64,000 nucleotides of DNA from contig JAULJL010000027.1 of the NCBI GenBank assembly GCA_030761205.1, positions 5,337,001-5,401,000 on the forward strand. The letters run 5' to 3'. A program made the position numbers and the translations under genes. Source of the DNA: Fremontodendron californicum. Taxonomy: Eukaryota; Streptophyta; Magnoliopsida; Malvales; Malvaceae. Of the stretch, positions 25,450-36,942 are shown one piece after another (position 1 is the stretch's first letter; each line of letters opens with the position of its first letter). The notes under the pieces were generated by a model. It was not told where the DNA came from. It ran no database searches and saw only the letters and a list, made by a program, of their open reading frames with translations.

Positions 25450-25784
25450 GAAAATTAATTCCTAGTTCCTTCCCCTTCCCTTTTTTACATCAAGATTTGT
25501 TTTCCTTTCCTTTTTCTGATTTTTTTTAATAATGTCTTTTTAGATTTAGGTAAATAATTTTGTGGGGGTCTCTCAAAATGAGAACTTGGATTTTTTTAGT
25601 AGATAATAAGAAAAAAGGTTGCTTTTTATGGGCAAAGGAGTCTGCTTTTTTTTTTTTTTTTGACACAAAACAATGCCAAATTCTGTTTCTTTTTTTTTTT
25701 TGTGCTTAATACATTGTCTCTTATGCATACACTCTCAACCCTCTGCTTGGTTGCAGAGGAAAGGCAAAGTGAAGTAACTTTGGG

Positions 25785-26129
25785 ATGGAAGGTGATATAT
25801 TTTCAGGATTTAGTAATGGAACTCAAGTAGATGGGAAGGTTTTGCAGACATTTCAAAAGAGTTTTGTGCAGGTTCAAGGCATCCTAGATCAAAATAGGTT
25901 GCTAATCAACGAGATTAACCAAAACCATGAGTCAAAGATCCCTGATAACTTGAGCCGGAACGTGGGATTAATTAAAGAATTGAATAACAATATTAGAATA
26001 GTTGTTGATCTCTATGCTGATCTCTCAAGCTCTTTCACCAGGTCAATGGAGGTTTCGTTAGAAGGTGATTCAGCTGGGACATTCAAATCTGATGGAAAAG
26101 GCAGTCAGAAGAGAATTAGATCTGGGTAA
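25785..26129 (+). CDS. ELF4-L4: ELF4-like protein, single coding exon, 114 aa
   Basis: EARLY FLOWERING 4 and ELF4-like proteins are small alpha-helical nuclear proteins. ELF4 works with ELF3 and LUX in the evening complex of the plant clock; roles of the ELF4-L group are less defined. The 114-aa frame has the family length and the DUF1313 core at about residues 20-90: VLQTFQKSFVQVQGILDQNR, LINEINQNHESKIPDN, LSRNVGLIKELNNNI and VVDLYADLSSSF. It ends in a basic tail (GSQKRIRSG) typical of ELF4-L proteins. The coding part is intronless, as in Arabidopsis. The symbol rests on synteny with At1g17455 rather than on subfamily-specific residues. The leader intron holds a LINE, which could affect expression. 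Confidence 0.93.
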   Translation: MEGDIFSGFSNGTQVDGKVLQTFQKSFVQVQGILDQNRLLINEINQNHESKIPDNLSRNVGLIKELNNNIRIVVDLYADLSSSFTRSMEVSLEGDSAGTFKSDGKGSQKRIRSG

Positions 26130-27324
26130 ATTTGATCAAACTCAGTTTTTTATATAAATTCTGTTCTCTTTCACTGTGGAATAAGAGGAGTATTTTCTGT
26201 AACTCTTTCAATGAAAGTGTGAAATGCCTATGAGGTTTTGAACCTTCAGCAGAGCATAATCCTCAGTCCTCACCTTTTCTATTGAAATAATATCCTAGGA
26301 ATTTACATTTGTAATCATGTATAACTATGCTATCTTGTTGAAATCAAGCAATATCTTGTTTTAACATCTGCAAATTCTGGCCAGGTTTCTGTGGATTTGT
26401 TTTTATGTGTTTTTTTTTTTCTTTTTTATTAAATGAGTATAGAGTTATCTTATCTGCACTTTGTCTGCATATTTAATTATTGTTTAATGGACCTAGGGTG
26501 AGTGCTTAACTGTCATTAAAAACAGTTTTGAAGCATTTTCAGTTCCACTAATCTTTTTATTTTCATTTATGCCTTTGATGGGAACTTTCAACAACCCCGC
26601 TTTATTCTTTTCCCATGTTTGTCAAAAGAGATTCCTGACTGTGCCTAGTAGATTGCAGTGAAGGGTTGGTATATACTGTTTTTATAACCCACAGATTGCA
26701 GGGTTCTTTAAGTTTAGAAGCTCCTGTTCATGATTCTCTCAGCTTTGTGTCTCAATGGGAAACTGAGTAAAATACTATCATACAATTCTGCAATGATCTT
26801 TCAGAATTATTTGCCTTTTTGGATTGAAGATGCTGTGGGACAAATTGCATAAAGCAGCTTTAACTTTGAGTTTATTTCAATTTGTTTTGATTGAAACACC
26901 ATAAGCTTAAACTTCAAATTGGAGATCATGATTCATGACTGCCCTTTTGACTACTATATTGTCCTAATCAAGGGCAACCACTTGGAGTCTTAGGTTTTTT
27001 TTTTTTTTTTTTTAGAAAAAGATGGGAAAGATTCTACTCGAGGTAGTTTAAAAGAAAGCACCAGTGCTTATAGAAAGAGAAAGATAATCAAACAACAAAG
27101 CCAGGTCCAGTGATTACTTGATTTTCTTTTTTTTTTAAAGGTTTTGATGGCATATTTTTTCCATTGCATTTTTTACCGTTAACTTTTGTTTAATTTTCTT
27201 CTCTGTTTTTTTTTTTTTCTTTTTTTAAAAACCATTTATCACTTTTCTAGATTTGGGTGGAGAACCCATGTGAATGTTTGTCATTAGCTAGTTTCTTGTT
27301 TAAATTTTGAACATTGTTGCCTAT

Positions 27325-27480
27325 AAAAAACAAAAGGAAGACATTAACATTATTAACACAATATAAATTATTAAATATGTCAAAATTTTAAACATAAAAA
27401 TGATACATGTGTTAATCGTATTAATTATGTTTAAATGTGTCATATCGTACGTGTCGTGTTTTCATATAATAATATTTAAC
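27325..27480. repeat. MITE family A, partial copy
   Basis: The modules AAATTATTAAATATG, GATACATGTGTTAATCG, TTAATTATGTTTAAATGTG and CATATCGTACGTGTCGTG match, in the same order, the copy at 59331-59569. The ends are not clear. Confidence 0.55.
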
Positions 27481-28528
27481 TCGAGTTAAATTAATTTTCG
27501 ATCTAAAATATGATGTTCAAATTTCGATTCGAATAGTCCTACTTATGACAGTTATTTTCTGAAAATTGTCTTCCTCTTTTGAAAAGGAAAATACGATTTC
27601 CAAAAAAAATTACTTTATTTTCCATTGATCAGTAAGTTATTTTTTGTTGACCAATTAATTTTTCACTAATCAAATACCAAAAAATATAAAAATTATTTTT
27701 CGTAAATTATTTTCCGTAAAACAAACTAACCCTAAGGTTAAAGAGACTTACAAGTTTAATCCTTGGATATTTGCTACAGCTTTGTCCTTCCTGCCAGCCT
27801 TTTCTACCCACATAATTGAGTAATTGACCTTACATTCATTTTCCAGCCAATCAAAGAAGGCAAATGTGCAAACTTTTTTCTGGCATCTGGAGGAAGTAAT
27901 CCACCATTTCAATTTAAATTTAATAGATCATACAATAAAAGCAGATTGCATATTACATTGCTTTTGTTTTAAGATGTTAGATCAGTTATAGGTTTTGACC
28001 ATCAAAAAAATGGAGAAAAATTATGGTTTATGACAGCTAGGACAAAATCAGACAGCATTGTCTGAAACATGTGATCAGAATAGATAATTTACTACAACAA
28101 CTACTAATACTAATATTTAATTAGCTCCTTCCTCCTTGCACTTTCTTCATCTGGATTGGCATAACATAACAATGATGGCTTCAGCCGTTGGTCAAATTTT
28201 AAAAGGGTTTTTAGATTAGTGGATCACAGATATAATAAACATTGCTTATACTGAACAATAAATAAATACCTGGAACTATATAATATATTAAAAGGATTAG
28301 GCTAATTAGCAGCATCTGCCAGGCTCAGCAGGCTGCTACTCCATTTGCGTACTTGTTCTCAACTTAATTTCATCATCGCCTAGCACAATTGCAATTCTTT
28401 GCCTGTGCCTGCTTCCCAGCCCCAGCGTGAGTCACGTTATGAGGCAAGATATATATGCATTAAGGAAAGACTACATTGTTGGAATGATGGAAAAGGGTTC
28501 ATTTACCTCACTTTTCATACATCCAGTA

Positions 28529-28567
<39 letters not shown>

Positions 28568-28843
28568 TGCAGGTTTAATTCTGCATAGCATAGGATTCAC
28601 CTAGACGATCGAGAAAGAAAAAGGAATGAGTTTAATGCTAAAATATGGGGAATCTAAAGGGCTTTTGAAAACGATAGGGGAGAGAGAGAGAAGCTTTGAA
28701 GAGTAAAGATTTTTGGCTTTAATTTAAAATAGCTAGGGCTGGCCATGCTCTCCAGTATTCCACACGAAGTGGAGGAATCAGACAATAAAGAATGTAAGAT
28801 TGTGTCCGTACTCCTATCAGAGTAGTAGTATTATATTAAAGGA

Positions 28844-28844
<1 letters not shown>

Positions 28845-28916
<72 letters not shown>
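28845..28916. repeat. (ATG)24 microsatellite
   Basis: Twenty-four uninterrupted ATG trinucleotides. They generate false poly-methionine and poly-histidine frames on the two strands. Likely polymorphic. Confidence 0.97.
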
Positions 28917-29479
28917 GGAAGAAAGAAGAAGAATACTTTTATTTATATTCAAGCAAAAATGCTCATTCCAATTTCCAACATTGACTCCAAAATTTTGAAT
29001 ATGCAAGAGGAGTAACAATTATATTTTCAACACCTTTCAAGCTCTCAACACTAGACAAGGAAATTTACTGAATGTTTGATGGCGAGGGGAGCACCAATAG
29101 CAATGCTAAAGCATATAATATAATGGATGTATGCGTCTATAAACTATCAAAAAGAGTTTGTAATAATTCGTTTTGATACTTAAAGCTTTTAATTTTCTTT
29201 AAATTTCTTTCAAGAAACATTATGGAAGAAAGCAGGAAAGCTAAAACTGGAACTTAGCAACAAGAATGACTATATTTGCCCACAATTTTCTGAATGGAAT
29301 ATTCATACACTCAAGTATATGTATAAGCTGCAAGTTTTGCACAGCCATGTTGATTCTTCAGTTTTCTCTGTGTCTCAATAAAAATTACTACCTATGGATC
29401 TCTGATTTCTGACTAGTAATTACTATATATGTAGCATTCGGCATGCTACTGGTAAGGATGGAGAAACTTAGGAGCAATG

Positions 29480-30463
29480 TGTTAGATATCATAATATATA
29501 TTAAGTATGTATATATACGAAATACGTATTCTAATACGTAGGTTGTCGTACACAAATGATATCAAAGTGAATGAGAAATTAGTCTCATTATTTACCCACT
29601 TGAAGAGGAAGGAAAGTTGGTTGAAGGTATGTGTGGTAGTCAATCCCACATAGGACTAAGAATGACTTTAGCTTATAGTTTATATAAGCTAGAGTGTCAT
29701 GATGGGTTGGGCCCCAAGGGACACCCAAGTTTTTGTGGAGGGTGAGGACCTACACAACTTGGGCTAGACCACACGCGCGCGCCGCCGCCGCCGAGCCGGG
29801 CTGGGCTGGGCTGGGTCGGGTTTGGGTCAGTAAATAATTTTTTACTGCCCAACCGGATTATTTTTGTCCAAACCGAACCAGCTCAACACCAAGCAGCCGA
29901 ACCAGCTTTATGTCCGAATAATTTTCTTCTAGAATGTGTCTGTTCCGTTATTTGCCTTTTCCTGTTGAGTCTTGTCTGTTGGATTGAACCGGTTCAATGG
30001 AAGGGTCTTGTCTTTTGACCGAACCGGTTCATGTCCAACAGTTGTGTCTGACCGAACAGACTTCTATGTATCTATAAATAGGTCTGTTTCTATCTGTTTT
30101 TAATCACTTCATTTTCACCGAAAATATTCTTCCTTTCTGAGAGAGAGACTTCAACATTCTTCAGTTCGCTGTGTTGCATCCGGGTGTGCTCTCATTTGCA
30201 ACGTATATCGAGGAAACCTGGGAGACGATTTGCATCGATACTGTAAGCACCTTAGACAGGCAAAAAACGTCTTAAGGTTAAAAGGTCCAACCTTGACTCG
30301 ATATTGATTTTTTCAAATCAATTCTGTAAGTGTCCTTGTTCGTTTTTACATATTTCTTGTAATCTGTTTCTATATATATATATCAAATTCTTCTTTTATT
30401 TTCTGTTTTTTTTTATTTCACAGTATATAGCATATATATATATATATATCTTACGAATCAACA
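29480..30463 (+). repeat. Left LTR, 984 bp
   Basis: TG...CA ended. It contains a GC-rich CACGCGCGCGCCGCCGCC segment (about 29771-29795), GAACCGGTTC palindromes near 29988 and 30022, and a TATA box (CTATAAATAG, about 30072-30081) that should drive the element's RNA. The right LTR has a longer TA run (46 versus 18 nt) and an extra 15 bp around AACCAGCT. Confidence 0.93.
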
Positions 30464-31420
30464 TTCTTAAGACGTTTTTCTTTTTTCGTTTCTGCTTTAT
30501 TTGTTATATGCTTTATACTGTTTGTTTATTTTTATATATACACTACAGTACCGTTTTTTTTCTTTTACTTGTTCCAACACTGACTTCATTTCAGTGTTTC
30601 TTTTATTTTTACTATTCTTTCTGACTTCTTTTTGTTTTATATTATATATATATATATATTTGTCTTACTTGCTTTATTATAGAATATATATATATATATA
30701 GATTCTGTTTACTGGTTTTATTATATTTGTTTATTGTTATATATATTTTATTAGTTGGCAGTATATTTATATTGTTTCGTTTGTTTAAGTTCATACTGTT
30801 TGCTTATATGATATATATTGTTAGTATAAAGGTTTATTACTGTTTTATTATTCATGCATCACCTTTTGACTGATAATATTTTTCTTGCTCTGTATTATTT
30901 GTGTCCGATCAAAAAGATGGGATTGGTTAATAGTTGTAATGATTCGGTCATGAGTTTTTAATCTTTCACGATTAATTTTGTTCTTTTTAATTACTGTTTT
31001 GAAAGCATATTTTTTATATTGTTTATTCATTGCTACTGTTTTGTGTTATATATATATATATATATATATAGATTACATACTTATATTTTTTTTATTTTGC
31101 CATTGTTCACGTGGGTTTCATGATATTTGTTTTATTATATTAGTGTTAACATATTTGTATAGCATCTATATATATTTTTGTTTTAATATATATTTGTGGT
31201 GTTCGTTTTATATATATATTCTTTTTCATTGTTGCTTATATTATATATATATATATATAGTTTCGGTGATAATATATATTGTTTATATATCTTTTTTGAA
31301 TATTTAGTTTTTGTGATATTTTTATACTACAAGTGTTTATTCTTAGTTACATTATTTTTGTAGTATAATTATATTTGTATATTTTGTATACAAGTTGATC
31401 CTATTATTCTTGAATAATAG

Positions 31421-34400
31421 ATGGCCGAAACATCTACCGGTATTGCTAGAGCGCCCGTAGCGCCACAACCTCTACATGTAACACATGGTGAGAAGCCCGA
31501 GAAGTTCATTGGTCAGGACTTCAAACGATGGCAGCAAAAGATGCTGTTCTATTTGACCACTCTCAATCTAGCCAAGTTCTTACGGGATGAGGCCCCGACT
31601 TTGAACGAGGGAGAGACCGATACTACAATGGTAGCCTCGGTAGATGCATGGAAGCATTCTGACTTCCTATGCAAGAACTACATTCTCAATGGTTTGGACA
31701 ACACGTTATACAACGTGTATAGTCCGATAAAGACAGCGAAAGAGCTGTGGGAGTCCTTGGAAAGGAAATATAGAACCGAGGATGCCGGCACAAAGAAATT
31801 TGTGGTTGGCCGGTTTCTAGATTTTAAAATGGTGGACTCGAAAACCATTATCAGTCAAGTTCAAGAGTTTCAATTGATTCTCCATGAGATCTTTGCCGAG
31901 GGAATGACTCTTAGTGAATCATTCGAAACGGCAACTTTGATAGAGAAACTCCCTCCTTCGTGGAAGGATTTCAAGAACTATCTAAAGCACAAACGTAAGG
32001 AGATGTCTTTAGAGGACTTGATTGTTCGATTGAGAATCGAGGAGGATAATCGTAGTTCAGAGAAGAGGGTCATGGTCCAGACCATGGAAGCCAAAGCGAA
32101 TGTTGTTGAACGTTCGAAAAAGACCAACAAGAGGAAATTCGTTGGTTCAAGTTCTTCCCAAGCAAAGAAGGGAACGGATTTTAGAAAGTTCACGGGAAAT
32201 TGTTTCAACTGCAACAAGCCCGGACACCGTGCAAAGGACTGCCGACAGAACAAGAGGAAGAAAGCTCAAGCCAACCTAGTTGATGATTTTGAGCTTGCTG
32301 CTGTTGTTTCACAAGTGAACTTGGTGGAAAACCCTAAGACATGGTGGGTTGATACCGGGGCCACTTGTCACGTATGTTCTGAAAGGAAGAGTTTTTCCGA
32401 ATATAAAGAAGCTGCTAATGATGAGCAACTATATATGGGAAACTCTACGGCTTGCAAGGTACAAGGCCATGGAAAGGTGGTACTCAAGATGACCTCCGGG
32501 AAGCAACTCACATTGAATAATGTTGTTCATGCTCCCGAAATCCGAAAGAATTTGGTTTCCGGTTCTTTATTGAGCAAGAATGGGTTTAGGCTCGTATTCG
32601 AGTCTGATAAATTTGTACTCACCAAGAGTGGGATATTTGTGGGTAGGGGATATCTTTGTGATGGGCTTTTTAAGCTCAATGTTATGACAATTGTACCCAA
32701 GAATAAGATTATTAATAATAATATTTCTTCTGTTTACTTGGTTGAGTCCCCTACTTTATGGCATGGTAGATTAGGTCATGTAAATTACAAGACCTTGCAG
32801 AAAATCAGCAATTTGGATTTGCTTCCGAAATTTGTCATTGACAAGAATCACAAATGTGAAATTTGTGTAGAATCCAAATTAGCTAAGGCTCCTTTCTATT
32901 CAATAGAAAGAAGTAGTGAACCTCTAGAGTTAATTCACACTGATATTTGTGATTTAAAATTTGTGCAAACTAGAGGTGGTAAAAAGTATTTTATTACTTT
33001 TATAGATGATAGCACACGATATTGTTACGTCTATTTGCTAAAAAGCAAAGACGAGGCCTTGGAAGCATTTAAGCTCTTTAAGAATGAGGTTGAAAATCAA
33101 CTAAGCAAGAAAATAAAGAAAATAAGGAGTGATAGAGGTGGTGAATATGATTCATTTTTTAATGAATTCTGTTCGGAAAATGGAATCATCCATCAAACCA
33201 CTGCTCCTTATTCACCTCAACAAAATGGTATTGCAGAACGCAAGAACCGAACGTTGAAAGAAATGATGAACGCTTTGTTGATAAGTTCAGGGTTACCTCA
33301 GAACTTGTGGGGGGAAGCTATCTTATCAGCTAATTATATTTTAAATAAAATACCCCATAAGAAATTAGACAAGACACCGTATGAATTGTGGAAGGGTCTA
33401 AGACCAAACTACAATTACATGAAAGTGTGGGGGTGTCTTGCGAAGGTAGCCGTTCCTCCACCTAAAAAGGTCAAGATAGGACCTAAAACTATTGATTGCG
33501 TATTCATTGGATATGCAAACAATAGTGCTGCTTACCGTTTTCTTGTATTTAAGTCGGACATTCCCGATATTCATATCAATACGATAATGGAATCAAGGAA
33601 TGCTTCGTTCTTTGAAGATGTTCTTCCTTATAAGGAAAAACAAGAAAACAAGACTGCAAAGAGAACTCATGAGTCCTCGAGTAGTAATCCACATATGAAT
33701 GAAGAGGAACAAGAGGAACCTAGAAGGAGCAAACGGGCTAAAGTACCGACTACTTATGGTCCAGATTTTCTAACATATTTGTTAGAAAATGAACCTCAAA
33801 CTTTTAACGAGGCTATGTCATCTCCAGAAACACAATTCTGGAAAGAGGCCGTTAACAATGAAATAGAATCCATCATGCAAAATCATACATGGGAACTGGT
33901 GGATCTTCCTCAAGGGCATAAGCCTTTAGGATCCAAATGGATATTTAAGAGGAAGATGAAAGCAGATGGAACGATTGATAAATATAAAGCCCGGCTTGTA
34001 ATAAAAGGATACAGGCAAAAGGAAGGGCTCGATTATTTTGATACGTATTCACCAGTTACGAGAATAACATCTATTCGAATGTTAATAGCTATAGCAGCTC
34101 TTAACAATCTCGTTATACACCAAATGGATGTTAAGACAACTTTCCTAAATGGAGATTTAGACGAAGAAATCTATATGGAACAACCCGAAGGGTTCAAAGT
34201 TCTGGGACAGGAAAGGAAGGTCTGTAGACTTGTTAAATCATTATATGGTTTAAAACAAGCTCCTAAACAATGGCATCAAAAATTCGACAATACAATGTTG
34301 TCAAATGGTTTTCGTATTAATGAATGTGATAAGTGCGTTTACGTAAAAGATACGAATAAGGGATATGTCATTGTTTGTCTATACGTAGACGATATGTTGA

Positions 34401-35332
34401 TCTTAGGCAGTAACAATGAGATCATAAAAGCTACCAAAACTTGGTTGACCAGTAAGTTTGATATGAAAGATATGGGTGTAGCTGATGTGGTTTTAGGAAT
34501 TAAAATTTCTAAAACACAAGATGGCCTAGTAATATCTCAAGATCATTATGTAAATAATATTCTTGAGAAATTCAGTAAGAATGATACCAATATAGCCAAA
34601 ACACCCGTAGATGTTCATTTACATCTAAAGAAAAATACTGGTGACGCAATATCTCAAATAGAATATTCGCGAATAATTGGTAGTCTAATGTATCTTATGA
34701 ACTGCACAAGACCAGATATAGCTTACTCAGTTAGCAAACTGAGTAGATTTACTAGTAATCCTGGAGAGGATCACTGGAAGGCCATTGTGAGGGTACTTAG
34801 ATATTTGAGATACACCTCAAGTTATGGACTGCACTATACAAGATATCCAGCTGTACTTGAAGGGTACACTGATGCAAACTGGATATCCGATACTAAAGAT
34901 TCTAAATCTACTAGCGGATTTATCTTTACTATTGGAGGAGCTGCAGTGTCATGGAAATCTTCAAAACAAACATGTATTGCCAGATCCACTATGGAATCTG
35001 AGTTTATAGCTTTAGATAAAGCTGGAGAAGAAGCAGAATGGCTTCGGAACTTTTTAGAAGATATTCCATGTTGGCCGAAACCTGTGCCAGCAATAAGTAT
35101 ACATTGCGATAGCCAATCTGCAATTGGTAGGGCACAGAGTAGTTTATATAACGGTAAATCTCGACATATTCGTCGAAGACACAATACCGTTAGACAGTTG
35201 CTCTCAAATGGAATTATCTCTATTGATTATGTAAAATCAAAGGATAATATTGCGGATCCGCTTACTAAAGGTTTAACGAGAGAGCAAGTAAATACATCAT
35301 CGAGGGGAATGGGTCTTAAGCCTATAAATTAA
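31421..35332 (+). CDS. Copia-type Gag-Pol polyprotein, 1303 aa, intact
   Basis: One open frame encodes all products in Ty1/copia order. Gag covers ~1-280 and ends in a CCHC knuckle, CFNCNKPGHRAKDC (about 260-273). Aspartic protease: WWVDTGATCHVC near 307-318. Integrase: pre-integrase LWHGRLGHVN near 446, then the DDE core with HTDICD (~506), FIDDSTR and the QQNGIAERKNRT segment. Reverse transcriptase: YDTYSPVTR-like FDTYSPVTR, QMDVKTTFLNG and the catalytic YVDD (~988). RNase H: YTDANW (~1148), STMESEF and HCDSQSA (~1227), ending with DNIADPLTKGL. The length is normal for plant copia elements, which make one fused polyprotein cleaved by their own protease. I see no stop or frameshift. Confidence 0.97.
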   Translation: MAETSTGIARAPVAPQPLHVTHGEKPEKFIGQDFKRWQQKMLFYLTTLNLAKFLRDEAPTLNEGETDTTMVASVDAWKHSDFLCKNYILNGLDNTLYNVYSPIKTAKELWESLERKYRTEDAGTKKFVVGRFLDFKMVDSKTIISQVQEFQLILHEIFAEGMTLSESFETATLIEKLPPSWKDFKNYLKHKRKEMSLEDLIVRLRIEEDNRSSEKRVMVQTMEAKANVVERSKKTNKRKFVGSSSSQAKKGTDFRKFTGNCFNCNKPGHRAKDCRQNKRKKAQANLVDDFELAAVVSQVNLVENPKTWWVDTGATCHVCSERKSFSEYKEAANDEQLYMGNSTACKVQGHGKVVLKMTSGKQLTLNNVVHAPEIRKNLVSGSLLSKNGFRLVFESDKFVLTKSGIFVGRGYLCDGLFKLNVMTIVPKNKIINNNISSVYLVESPTLWHGRLGHVNYKTLQKISNLDLLPKFVIDKNHKCEICVESKLAKAPFYSIERSSEPLELIHTDICDLKFVQTRGGKKYFITFIDDSTRYCYVYLLKSKDEALEAFKLFKNEVENQLSKKIKKIRSDRGGEYDSFFNEFCSENGIIHQTTAPYSPQQNGIAERKNRTLKEMMNALLISSGLPQNLWGEAILSANYILNKIPHKKLDKTPYELWKGLRPNYNYMKVWGCLAKVAVPPPKKVKIGPKTIDCVFIGYANNSAAYRFLVFKSDIPDIHINTIMESRNASFFEDVLPYKEKQENKTAKRTHESSSSNPHMNEEEQEEPRRSKRAKVPTTYGPDFLTYLLENEPQTFNEAMSSPETQFWKEAVNNEIESIMQNHTWELVDLPQGHKPLGSKWIFKRKMKADGTIDKYKARLVIKGYRQKEGLDYFDTYSPVTRITSIRMLIAIAALNNLVIHQMDVKTTFLNGDLDEEIYMEQPEGFKVLGQERKVCRLVKSLYGLKQAPKQWHQKFDNTMLSNGFRINECDKCVYVKDTNKGYVIVCLYVDDMLILGSNNEIIKATKTWLTSKFDMKDMGVADVVLGIKISKTQDGLVISQDHYVNNILEKFSKNDTNIAKTPVDVHLHLKKNTGDAISQIEYSRIIGSLMYLMNCTRPDIAYSVSKLSRFTSNPGEDHWKAIVRVLRYLRYTSSYGLHYTRYPAVLEGYTDANWISDTKDSKSTSGFIFTIGGAAVSWKSSKQTCIARSTMESEFIALDKAGEEAEWLRNFLEDIPCWPKPVPAISIHCDSQSAIGRAQSSLYNGKSRHIRRRHNTVRQLLSNGIISIDYVKSKDNIADPLTKGLTREQVNTSSRGMGLKPIN

Positions 35333-35917
35333 AGTTACATAGTGGAAACCCAACCTAGCTGACTGGAGATCCCAAGATCTAGGTTCAAAAGGGACAACTA
35401 AATTATGTAACTGTATGTAAGCACTAAAAGAGTTAAACACTCGTATCCATTCCTATGATGATTTAGTGCTGCCTGCAAGGTAGGATAAGCTATGCTTTTA
35501 ATGATTCTTATAGCTTGATAAATGATCAAGTGGGGTATTGCAGGATACTCTTAATGAGCAATCACCTATTATGAGTAAGAAACGTGGCCACTTCTATGAG
35601 AATTGATCAGGCTAAATCCTCTAGAGTACTCATAAGAAACCAGGAAGTGTCCGAGGCCAAAATGGACACAACCGTGAGAACCGAAGATGTTCGAAGGGGA
35701 ATTGTGTGATAATTATTGTCTTGGTTTACACCAAAGGCTGAATAGTTCAAGACATCATGTTCACTAGTTAGCCGAGTAAATCCGATAGTTATTCACTATG
35801 GAAGGTTCAAAGCCAAAAGCTACCTATCTTGATGCAATTACTCTTCAAAGAAAGTCTCTCTCTTACTCCGAGTCAGTTTGTCGTTTTGTTCAGACAATTT
35901 CCATTCATGTGGGGGAT

Positions 35918-36892
35918 TGTTAGATATCATAGTATATATTAAGTATGTATATATACGAAATACGTATTCTAATACGTAGGTTGTCGTACACAAATGATAT
36001 CAAAGTGAATGAGAAATTAGTCTCATTATTTACCCACTTGAAGAGGAAGGAAAGTTGGTTGAAGGTATGTGTGGTAGTCAATCCCACATAGGACTAAGAA
36101 TGACTTTAGCTTATAGTTTATATAAGCTAGAGTGTCATGATGGGTTGGGCCCCAAGGGGCACCCAAGTTTTTGTGGAGGGTGAGGACCTACACAACTTGG
36201 GCTAGACCACACGCGCGCGCCGCCGCCGCCGAGCCGAGCCGGGCTGGGCTGGGTTGGGTCGGGTCGGGTTTGGGTCAGTAAATAATTTTTTACTGCCCAA
36301 CCGGATTATTTTTGTCCAAACCGAACCAGCTCAACACCAAGCAGCCGAACCAGCTCATTTCCAACCAGCTTTATGTCCGAATAATTTTCTTCTAGAATGT
36401 GTATGTTCTGTTATTTGCCTTTTCCTGTTGAGTCTTGTCTGTTGGATTGAACCGGTTCAATGGAAGGGTCTTGTCTTTTGACCGAACCGGTTCATGTCCA
36501 ACAGTTGTGTCTGACCGAACAGACTTCTATGTATCTATAAATAGGTCTGTTTCTATCTGTTTTTAATCACTTCATTTTCACCGAAAATATTCTTTCTTTC
36601 TGAGAGAGAGACTTCAACATTCTTCAGTTCGCTGTGTTGCATCCGGGTGTGCTCTCATTTGCAACGTATATCGAGGAAACCTGGGAGACGATTTGCATCG
36701 ATACTGTAAGCACCTTAGACAGGCAAAAAACGTCTTAAGGTTAAAAGGTCCAACCTTGACTCGATATTGATTTTTTCAAATCAATTCTGTAAGTGTCCTT
36801 GTTCGTTTTTACATATTTCTTGTAATCTGTTTCTATATATATATATCAAATTCTTCTTTTATTTTCTGTTTTTTTTGATTTCACAGTATATA

Positions 36893-36942
<50 letters not shown>

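Larger units (their letters stand above)
22215..25784 (+). promoter_or_regulatory. ELF4-like gene 5' leader with a 3.2-kb leader intron
   Basis: A CT-rich leader (TCTCTCTCTC at about 22245-22270) is followed by a donor TTTCAAG|GTAAGA at 22527/22528 and an acceptor TTGGTTGCAG ending at 25756. The ATG of the ELF4-like frame lies 28 nt downstream. The predicted intron (22528-25756) is 3229 bp, but 2714 bp of this is the LINE plus its second target-site copy, so the ancestral intron would be about 515 bp. The transcription start is not fixed by sequence. Splice sites are inferred by consensus only. Confidence 0.6.
26130..29440. other. Intergenic region with ELF4-like 3' flank, repeats and microsatellites
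   Basis: The first ~150 bp after the stop probably hold the 3' untranslated region. Long T runs occur at 26410, 26998-27014 and 27210. A family A-like repeat (about 27325-27480) and another dispersed repeat (about 27553-27735, with TTTTCCGTAAAACAAACTAACC at its right end) are present. A (TA)n run lies at about 28533-28561 and a perfect ATG microsatellite at 28845-28916. No gene recognised. Confidence 0.5.

Noticed and set aside
26693..26770. Possible alternative 3' exon of the ELF4-like gene (acceptor ATTGCAG then a short frame ending at TGA/TAA)
   Set aside because: A splice from the donor-like GGTAAAT at the stop codon would put it in a frame that ends after a few codons; no family support.
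28800..29018. Poly-methionine and poly-histidine frames
   Set aside because: Translations of the (ATG)24 microsatellite.
30304..31307. Tyrosine/isoleucine/phenylalanine-rich frames resembling membrane proteins
   Set aside because: They are translations of the TA-repeat leader and LTR of the copia element, with no conserved pattern.
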